This document shows positions 57,988-64,000 of a DNA stretch of 64,000 nucleotides, piece by piece. The translations under genes were made by a program, and so were the position numbers. The notes under the pieces were generated by a model that was not told the origin of the DNA, did no database searches, and saw nothing but the letters and a program-made list of their open reading frames with translations. The first letter of the stretch is position 1. Each line of letters starts with the position of its first letter. The stretch is from Halorubrum sodomense (GTDB lineage: Archaea > Halobacteriota > Halobacteria > Halobacteriales > Haloferacaceae). The DNA is taken from assembly GCF_900111935.1 (NCBI RefSeq), contig NZ_FOYN01000001.1, positions 186,001-250,000 of the forward strand. Direction: 5' to 3'.

Positions 57988-60045
57988 TCAGCCGCTCTCC
58001 TCGGTCTCGGGCAGCGTCCGCCCCGCGCGGTGTTCGGAGATGATCCGGTCGATCCGCTCGGCCTTCTCGTCGCGCCGGCGCTCCTTTGCCTCCTCCTCCC
58101 AGTCGTCGACGGCGGCGGCGAGGGCCTCCTCGCTCGCGACCGCCAGCTCGTCCACCTCGCGGACCGGCACCGCGTCCGCGGACACCACCGGAATCTCCCG
58201 CTCGAACAGCACCGCGTCCGCCACGTCTGAGAGGTTCCCCTCGCCGCGGATCACGGCCCGCGGCTCCGTCTCCGCGAGCCGCTCCGCGGTCCGGCGCCCG
58301 GCCCCGGACGCGTCTCGGAGGTACACCACGTCGCCGGCGACGAGCCCGTACGCCTCGTCGGCGGCGTCGAGCGCGTCGAGCGTGAACTGCTCGACGACCT
58401 TCACGCTCACGAGCCCCCGACCCTCCGCGACGTCGCCGAAGTTCGAGTGGTCGAGCCGCCACAGCTCCTTTAACGTCTCCACCTTGCGTTCGAGCTCCTC
58501 GACGCGCTCTCGGGCCTCGTCGCGCTCGCGCTCCAGCCGGTCCGTCTCGCGTTCGAGCCGCGAGACCGCCCGCCGCGAGCGCGCCTCGATCCGCTCTTCT
58601 CGTTTCGCCTCCTCTAACTCCGATTCCAGCTCCGAGACCCGATCGTCGCGCTCGTCGAGGTCGTCTTCGAGCGATTCGGCGTGCGACTCCAGCCGATCGA
58701 CGCGCTCGCGGAGCCGCCGGATCGTCTCCTCCTCCTCGGTGCGCTCGGGCTCCGTGGGGTCGGCCTCGTCCGCGTCCCCGTCCGCGTCGCCGTCCCCGCC
58801 GTCGTCCTCGCTCAGGTCCTCGATGACGGCCTCCACCGAGGAGTCGCCCGCGACGACGCCGGCGATCACCGCCCCGCGGTCGAGCCGGGGCGGCGTCTTC
58901 GCCGCGATCCGCTCGAACTGGTCCTCGTGGTCGTCGTAGGCGTACAGCGCGGCCGCGAGCGCGTCGCGCTCGTGGTCGTTGTCGTAGCTCGCCTCCCGGG
59001 TCCGGTGGAGCTTCTCGTCGACCGGGAGGTCGGTCGTGGGCCGCCAGCCGGCGGCGTCGAACGAGCGTCGGAACTTCTCGACGGTCTCCGGCATCGGCTC
59101 GACGTCGGCGGCGACGATGATCGGGCGCCCCTGCTCGACGATCCACTCCGTCACCTCCGCCGTGTCGCTGGTCCGCGAGGAGTAGAGCGCGTGGACGGTG
59201 CCGTCGAGGCCGACGACCGCGGCCGCGGTGGTCGTGCCGGGGTCGATCCCGACGATGACGCGGTCGCGCCGCTTCACGAGAGGTTCGTACTCGATCCCGT
59301 CGCGGCGCTCGCGCTCCACCTCGACGCGCACGTCGCCGGCCCGCGAGCCCGAGACGGGGATGTCCTCGGGGCGGGCCTCGACCGTGAACGTCGCGTTCGC
59401 GTAGCCGCCGTACTTCTCGGTCACGTCGCGCTCGAACGAGAGGTTCGCCTCCTTCAGCTTCGACTGGACCTGCCGCGTCCGCTTCCGGACGTTGCCGTGG
59501 ATCCGTCGGGTGTACCGGTCCTGGCTCCACCCGCCCTTGCCGGTCGATCGCCCGCGCGACACCTTCACCGTCGTCTCGTCGGTGAAGGCGGTCACCTCGT
59601 GGCCGACGTTGGCCGCCGCGAGCCGCGCGGCCGCCTCCGCCTCCTTCATCGGCTTCTTGCCGTACGGGATCCCGTGCCGGGAGGCGACCCGCGAGAGCGG
59701 CTCCGGGCGCTCCGCGCCGGTCACCTGGACGAGCCGGGTGCCGTCCGGGAGCGACCGGAGGAAGTTGACGAGCTCCCCCTTGTCGGCCGCCAGCTCGTAG
59801 GCGTTGTCCGTGGCGACGTAGAGGGGCTCCCGGTCGTCGATCAGTCGGCAGAGCTTCCGGAAGGAGACCACGTCGCGAGTGACCCGAGCCATCGGGCCGT
59901 CGGCGTCCGGGGCGTCCGGGTCGTCGTCGTCGACGGGGTCGAGGATAACGAGGGCGTAGGAGGGGCTGTCGCCGCGGACGTCGCCGCTGTGGACGTCGAC
60001 GCCGAACACCGGCCGGTCGCGGGCGCGGATGGTCCGGGTTGTCAC
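57988..60045 (-). CDS. DUF460 protein with RNase H-like fold and coiled coil
   Basis: This 685-residue protein starts at the GTG at 60045 (VTTRTIRARDRPVFGVDVHSGD); a start at 60081 is possible. The N-terminal region and IVGIDPGTTTAAAVVGLDGTVHAL follow the DUF460 pattern, with Asp residues of an RNase H-like fold. Residues about 450-530 form an extended coiled coil. The C terminus (VVEQFTLDALDAADEAYGLVAGDVVYLRDASG) is a separate domain. The family is archaeal and its role is uncertain, perhaps nuclease or RNA related. Confidence 0.85.
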   Translation of the reverse strand: MTTRTIRARDRPVFGVDVHSGDVRGDSPSYALVILDPVDDDDPDAPDADGPMARVTRDVVSFRKLCRLIDDREPLYVATDNAYELAADKGELVNFLRSLPDGTRLVQVTGAERPEPLSRVASRHGIPYGKKPMKEAEAAARLAAANVGHEVTAFTDETTVKVSRGRSTGKGGWSQDRYTRRIHGNVRKRTRQVQSKLKEANLSFERDVTEKYGGYANATFTVEARPEDIPVSGSRAGDVRVEVERERRDGIEYEPLVKRRDRVIVGIDPGTTTAAAVVGLDGTVHALYSSRTSDTAEVTEWIVEQGRPIIVAADVEPMPETVEKFRRSFDAAGWRPTTDLPVDEKLHRTREASYDNDHERDALAAALYAYDDHEDQFERIAAKTPPRLDRGAVIAGVVAGDSSVEAVIEDLSEDDGGDGDADGDADEADPTEPERTEEEETIRRLRERVDRLESHAESLEDDLDERDDRVSELESELEEAKREERIEARSRRAVSRLERETDRLERERDEARERVEELERKVETLKELWRLDHSNFGDVAEGRGLVSVKVVEQFTLDALDAADEAYGLVAGDVVYLRDASGAGRRTAERLAETEPRAVIRGEGNLSDVADAVLFEREIPVVSADAVPVREVDELAVASEEALAAAVDDWEEEAKERRRDEKAERIDRIISEHRAGRTLPETEESG

Positions 60046-60121
60046 GCCCCGAGGTAGGTCGTTGCCGCGTATATACCCCACGCCGGGACGGACGGCCCGC
60101 CGGCGGCGGACGCGCGCGGTT

Positions 60122-61303
60122 TCAGAGGATTCCGGGGTCCTCGTCGGCCCGCCGCCGACCGCTGATGACGCCCGGCGTGCCGCCCGTCTGGATGATGTTG
60201 AACGCGGTCATCAGGTCCGTCCGGGAGATGAGGCCGACGAGCTCGCCGTCGGCGTCGATCACGGGGAGGCGCCCGACGCCGTTCTGTTGCATCGCCTGGA
60301 GCGCGCTCAGGGCGTCGGCGTCGGGGTCGACCCCGACGACGTCCGTCGCCATCACGTCGTCGACGCGGTAGGCGTCGCGCTCGACCTCCTTGACCGACCG
60401 CGCGTCCTCCAGCGTCACCATCCCGACGAGGTCGTCGCCGTCGAGGACCGGATAGCCCGTGTGGCGCTCCTCGAACATCCGACTCATCAGGTCGGCGACG
60501 GAGGTGTCCTCAGTCACGGTGTGGAGGTCCTCGCGTGGCGTCATCACGTCGGTGACGGTGACGCCCTCGAAGGCGGCCTTCAGCGTCGTCTGTTGGGCCT
60601 CGCCGGAGGCGGCGACGTAGACGAAGAAGGCCAAGACGATGAGCAGTAGCTGGAAGGTGAACAGGCCGACGATCCCCATCAGGAACGCGAACACCTTCCC
60701 CACGGAGGCGGCCCGCTGGGTCGCCTGCGCGTGCGGCTGGTTCCGCGCGAGGAGCGCCCGGAGAACCCGGCCGCCGTCCATCGGGAACGCGGGGAGCATG
60801 TTGAAGACGGCGAGGACGACGTTCAGCAGCGCGAGGTAGCCGAAGACGAAGCGGACGGCGTCGGAGCCGCCCGCCCCGACGAGGACGACCCCGTAGCAGG
60901 CGACCCCGACCGCGACGCTGACGAGCGGGCCGGCGATCGCGATCCAGAACTCGTGTCTCCAGTCCTCGGGGAACTCGGCGAAGCTGGCGAGTCCACCGAG
61001 CAGCCACAGCGTGATCGACTCGATCTCGTAGCCGTAGCGCATCGCGACCAGCGAGTGGCCGAACTCGTGGAGCAACACGCCGACGAACAGCCCCACCGCG
61101 GCCGACAGCCCGAGGATCCACGGCGTGTTGCCGGCCGCGACCGCGCCGGCGTCGATCCCGAGCCCGGCGGTCTCGTTCATCACCTCGGCGATGGTGCCGA
61201 CCTGTCCGCCGATGAGGTACGCGAAGAGGGGTAAGACGAGCAGAAAGGTCCAGTTGAGCCGGATCGGGATGCCGAACGCGCTGCCGACCTTGATTCCACG
61301 CAT
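60122..61303 (-). CDS. Site-2 protease (M50) with two CBS domains
   Basis: This 393-residue membrane protease has HEFGHSLVAMRYG with the zinc-binding HExxH, and NMLPAFPMDGGRVLRALLA with the third-ligand Asp. Six or so membrane helices surround them. Two CBS domains (VTDVMTPREDLHTVTEDTSVADLM and VDDVMATDVVGVDPDADALSAL) at the C terminus may sense nucleotides. Intramembrane proteolysis of regulators is the usual role. Confidence 0.93.
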   Translation of the reverse strand: MRGIKVGSAFGIPIRLNWTFLLVLPLFAYLIGGQVGTIAEVMNETAGLGIDAGAVAAGNTPWILGLSAAVGLFVGVLLHEFGHSLVAMRYGYEIESITLWLLGGLASFAEFPEDWRHEFWIAIAGPLVSVAVGVACYGVVLVGAGGSDAVRFVFGYLALLNVVLAVFNMLPAFPMDGGRVLRALLARNQPHAQATQRAASVGKVFAFLMGIVGLFTFQLLLIVLAFFVYVAASGEAQQTTLKAAFEGVTVTDVMTPREDLHTVTEDTSVADLMSRMFEERHTGYPVLDGDDLVGMVTLEDARSVKEVERDAYRVDDVMATDVVGVDPDADALSALQAMQQNGVGRLPVIDADGELVGLISRTDLMTAFNIIQTGGTPGVISGRRRADEDPGIL

Positions 61304-61357
61304 GTCCCCGGATTCGGACGGTGACCGGTTAAGTCACCGGGTTCGGTCGGTGATCGG

Positions 61358-61364
61358 TTAAATA
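61358..61364 (+). promoter_or_regulatory. TATA box of the cupin gene
   Basis: TTAAATA lies 23-29 bases before the ATG at 61387. Direct repeats GGTGA-x-CGGTTAA at about 61319 and 61349 flank it. Confidence 0.55.
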
Positions 61365-61386
61365 GGCGGCCCTCCTCATGACGCCT

Positions 61387-61767
61387 ATGAGCGACACAGA
61401 CCACGCCGGTCCGGTCGTGAAGCGCGGCGAAGACGTCTCGTACGAACCCGTCGACGCCGCCGAGGGGCTCTCGAAGGGCGTCCTCGTCGACGAGTCGGAC
61501 GGCGCGCCGACCTTCGCGATGCGGCGGTTCGAGCTCGCGCCCGGCGCCGCCGTCCCGCGACACACCAACGCGGTCGAACACGAGCAGTACGTCCTCGCCG
61601 GCGAGTACGTCGTCGGCATCGGCGACGAGGAGCACGCCGTCTCGGCCGGCGACGCCCTCCTCATCCCCGCGGGCGTCGAACACTGGTACCGAAACGCGGG
61701 CGACGAGGCCGGCGCGTTCATCTGCGCGGTGCCGAACGGCGACGACGCGATCGAACTCGTCGAGTAG
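61387..61767 (+). CDS. Cupin-domain protein
   Basis: This 126-residue single-domain cupin starts at the ATG at 61387, set by the TATA box. Cupin motif 1 is RHTNAVEHEQYVLAGEYVVGIG and motif 2 is AGDALLIPAGVEHWYRNAG. His and Glu residues in these should bind a metal. The fold serves sugar, amino-acid and oxidase enzymes or storage; the substrate is not evident. Confidence 0.85.
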   Translation: MSDTDHAGPVVKRGEDVSYEPVDAAEGLSKGVLVDESDGAPTFAMRRFELAPGAAVPRHTNAVEHEQYVLAGEYVVGIGDEEHAVSAGDALLIPAGVEHWYRNAGDEAGAFICAVPNGDDAIELVE

Positions 61768-61807
61768 CGACTCCGGCGTCCCGACCGCGCTCGACGTGGC
61801 GCGCCGG

Positions 61808-62611
61808 CTACTCTAGCGTCCCGACCCGGTCGGCGACGTAGCCGAACTGGTCGCGGTAGCCGTTCGGCGACAGCAGCACGGGGTAGAAGGGCTCGTCGGC
61901 GAGCAGGGGTTCGCCGTCGGCGGCCGCGAACCGTTCGCCGGACTCGACGCGCTCGAAGTTGCGCGCGAACACCTCGTACGCCTCCGCGTCGGGCTTCGGG
62001 ATCCGCTCGCGGAGCCGGAACACCGAGACGTCCTCGCGGCCGCCGGCGTCCACCACGTCGTCGGCCCCTGGCGCGGAGATGGCGCCGGTCGCGGCGAGGA
62101 ACGCGCGGGCCAGCCAGTAGGCGTTGTCGGCGGCGGTCTCGGAGCCCTGGAGTCCGGCCTCCACTTCGAGCGTGTGCGGGTGTTCGATGAGCCGGCCCTC
62201 CGTGAACGCGTCGGTCTGGATCACGGCGTCGACCGGGAGGTGGGGCGCGACCGCGCGCGTCACCTCGTCCATCGAGTCGATGACGGCGAACGGCTCCGCG
62301 TACGACTGCGTCGAGTGGATCGCGAGGGTCGTACACCCCGCCAGCGCGTCGATCAGGTCGGCCGCGAGCCGCACCTCGTGGGCCGCCGCGTCGCGGTTGC
62401 CCGGGAACACCCGATTCAGGTCGGCGTCGAGGTAGCGCTCGCCGGCCGCGAGGGCCTCCTCGTTGGCGACGATCAGCCGCACCGGGCGCTCGGGGGCGAG
62501 GTCGGCGCCGAGCAGGCGCTCGACGGCGCGGGCGCCGCAGGGCTCGTCGCCGTGGATCGCGCCGACCACGGCGACCTCGGGCTCCCCGTCGCCCAGGTCG
62601 TGAATCTCCAT
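61808..62611 (-). CDS. Succinylglutamate desuccinylase/aspartoacylase-family hydrolase
   Basis: This 267-residue protein starts at the ATG at 62611. VAVVGAIHGDEPCGARAVERLL carries the zinc-binding H-x-x-E, and ADLNRVFPG is the conserved NRxFPG motif. LAIHSTQSYAEPFAVI supplies the next His. The family removes acyl groups from amino acids. Substrate assignment is not possible from sequence. Next to it are a cupin and a DUF309 gene, which give no shared pathway. Confidence 0.88.
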   Translation of the reverse strand: MEIHDLGDGEPEVAVVGAIHGDEPCGARAVERLLGADLAPERPVRLIVANEEALAAGERYLDADLNRVFPGNRDAAAHEVRLAADLIDALAGCTTLAIHSTQSYAEPFAVIDSMDEVTRAVAPHLPVDAVIQTDAFTEGRLIEHPHTLEVEAGLQGSETAADNAYWLARAFLAATGAISAPGADDVVDAGGREDVSVFRLRERIPKPDAEAYEVFARNFERVESGERFAAADGEPLLADEPFYPVLLSPNGYRDQFGYVADRVGTLE

Positions 62612-62663
62612 ACGACTCACAGGCCCGCGGCGGATAAGTGGCGTTCGGTCGGCGGCGACCCCC

Positions 62664-63230
62664 TCAGCCCCCCTCGTCCACCCGCTCCGCGTACTCGTAG
62701 TCGGCCGGGTAGGCGGGCGGCCGCGCGTCGTCGAGCGTGATCCGCCAGCCGTCGACCGCGCTCGGGTCGTCGAGCGCGGCCCGGAGCGTCTCCCGGACGT
62801 CGTCGACGTCGACGCCGTAGAAGTCGCCCGGGACGCCGTCGAGGTACCGGAGGGCCGTCTCGAACAGCGACCGCATCCCGTCGTCGTTCTCGAAGTCGGC
62901 GCGCTTGTACGCCCCGGCGGCGACCTGGACCATCCCGTGGAGGAAGGCGCTCTCGACCGTCCCGCTGCCGTAGTTGTACCACTCGCTTTCGAAGCAGTCG
63001 TGGCTCTCGTGGTAGGCGCCGTCGTTGAACAGCCGGACTCCGTGCTCGGTCGCGCGCCGCAGCGTCGCGTGCTCCCAGTACCCGCCGACCACCTGCGCGT
63101 CGGGCGGGCCGCCCGCCGACCCGTCCTCATCGCCCGCCGCGGACGAGTCCGGGGCGTCGCCGCCAGCGTGCCACCCGGTCGGGTCCCCGAGCGGCGGGGC
63201 GACGCCCGGGTCGCGGGTGTGGTCGTCCAT
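62664..63230 (-). CDS. DUF309 protein
   Basis: This 188-residue protein has [27 protein letters not shown], the DUF309 signature (N-x-G-x-Y-x-E-x-H-x-x-x-E), and [21 protein letters not shown]. The family is helical with possible metal-binding His and Glu; the function is unknown. The N-terminal 45 residues are low-complexity and may not be translated if a later start is used. Divergent from the EamA gene. Confidence 0.83.
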   Translation of the reverse strand: MDDHTRDPGVAPPLGDPTGWHAGGDAPDSSAAGDEDGSAGGPPDAQVVGGYWEHATLRRATEHGVRLFNDGAYHESHDCFESEWYNYGSGTVESAFLHGMVQVAAGAYKRADFENDDGMRSLFETALRYLDGVPGDFYGVDVDDVRETLRAALDDPSAVDGWRITLDDARPPAYPADYEYAERVDEGG

Positions 63231-63367
63231 GTGCGCGGCGTTCGCGCGGGAGCGACCTAACCGTTTCGCGGCGGGGGCCGCCCGCTCGCCTCGCGCCGGC
63301 GACCGGCCGACCGGGTCCGGAGACGGATCGAACCCTTCTTTCCCCCGGTCGCGCTCGGGGCGAACGA

Positions 63368-64000
63368 ATGGACGCCGGACTCCTCGCCGCGCTCGGCGCC
63401 GCCGTCGTCTGGGGCGTGTACCTCTTCGTCCTGAAGCGCGCCTTCTCCGGGTACTCCCCCGCCGCGCTGACGGTGGCGATCAACGCCGCGGCGCTCGGCT
63501 GGTTCCTCGCCGCGACCGGCCTCACCGTCGGCTTCGGCGACGCCGCGGCCGGCCTGGCCGGGCTCCTCGACCCCCGGCGGTTCGCCGTCGTCGCCGTCAC
63601 GACCCTCGGGACGGCCGCGGCGTTCGTCCTCTTCCTGCGCGCCATCGACGAGGGTGCCGTGTCGTACGTCGCGCCGATCAACAAGGTCGTCCCGATGTTC
63701 GTCCTCCCGCTGGAGGTCGGACTGCTCGGACAGGTGTTGGCGCCGGTCCAAGTCGCGGGCGTCGTCGTCACCACGCTCGCGGTGTACGTCGCGAACTACG
63801 AGCCGGGCGGCTTCTTCGCGCCGTTCGCGCGGGCCGCCCGCTCGCGGCCGGCGCAGCTGGCGCTCGCGAGCGCGGCCTGCTACGCGGTCGCCGACGTGGG
63901 CAAGCGGGTGGCGCTCCAGGAGCTCGCGATCCCCGGCACGCTGTGGGTGCCCCTGCTGCTCGTCGGCGTCGCGGTCGTGCTGCTCCCCGCGGCGCTCCGG
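63368..64000 (+). CDS. EamA-family transporter, incomplete at window end
   Basis: Only the first 211 residues are in the window. [28 protein letters not shown] and [44 protein letters not shown] match EamA repeat motifs (five-helix bundle, GE-like Gly-Gln at the helix end). At least six membrane helices are visible. It should be an exporter of small metabolites; the remaining half lies beyond position 64000. Confidence 0.82.
   Translation, partial: MDAGLLAALGAAVVWGVYLFVLKRAFSGYSPAALTVAINAAALGWFLAATGLTVGFGDAAAGLAGLLDPRRFAVVAVTTLGTAAAFVLFLRAIDEGAVSYVAPINKVVPMFVLPLEVGLLGQVLAPVQVAGVVVTTLAVYVANYEPGGFFAPFARAARSRPAQLALASAACYAVADVGKRVALQELAIPGTLWVPLLLVGVAVVLLPAALR

Noticed and set aside
57893-59530. 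A 545-residue minus-strand frame
   Set aside because: Same-strand frame shadow of the DUF460 gene; almost all Arg/Gly/Ala.

Overview
The window is high-GC haloarchaeal DNA, probably Halorubrum-like. Signs are acidic proteins with few lysines, GTG/ATGA stop-start overlaps, TATA boxes about 25 bases before leaderless starts, an intein-bearing MCM, and Pfam families typical of Halobacteria. It has two halves: an integration hotspot at a tRNA-Arg gene (220-25560) and ordinary chromosome (about 25600-64000).

1-15042: a tRNA-Arg(CCG) gene, then an apparently complete provirus of about 14.75 kb. It is bounded by the tRNA 3' end and a repeat of that end (tRNA 279-292, copy 15029-15042). It has a left rightward operon with a replication-protein candidate, an AT-rich DUF4145 cargo gene, and a leftward virion operon. 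That operon runs 4-TM protein, DUF378-like protein, glycosylation-rich surface protein, Tat-exported spike-like protein, small membrane proteins and a P-loop NTPase. Then come regulators, a type IV pilin-like gene, a phiH1-type repressor and a tyrosine integrase operon ending at the att site. The order VP3-like, spike, ORF6/7-like, VP8-like NTPase matches pleolipoviruses, and integrase plus tRNA targeting suggests an SNJ2-like (betapleolipovirus) provirus.

15043-25560: an older composite island ending in another degenerate att copy. It carries a nuclease with duplicated C-terminal domains, an Mrr-like endonuclease next to a Dam-type methylase, an Orc1/Cdc6 gene with candidate origin repeats, a DUF4268 nuclease-like gene flanked by those repeats, a membrane protein and an IS5-family insertion. 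Last comes a shrunken second provirus (23667-25560) related to the first but carrying two large internal deletions. Regulators and a pilin survive in it, and only the end of its integrase.

25600-32800: accessory and housekeeping genes: FAD monooxygenase, Doc-like toxin with a palindromic operator, SWIM protein, EamA exporter, MsrA, FKBP isomerase and YccF protein. 33000-38970: a sugar-acid cluster (Gfo/Idh dehydrogenase, KDG/KDGal kinase, SDR, DgoD-like galactonate dehydratase, KDPG/KDPGal aldolase). Together these could run a De Ley-Doudoroff pathway for galactose; a palindrome recurs in front of the kinase and dehydratase.

39000-64000: pheS-pheT, then a leftward operon from mcm (two inteins) through small haloarchaeal proteins and a MinD/ParA-like ATPase. 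Beyond it are a TRAM protein, a Ski2/Hel308-like helicase, a repeat-rich intergenic, a NucS-N-domain zinc-finger protein, tyrS, a DUF460 protein, a site-2 protease with CBS domains, a cupin, an AstE/AspA-type hydrolase, a DUF309 protein and the start of a second EamA transporter.
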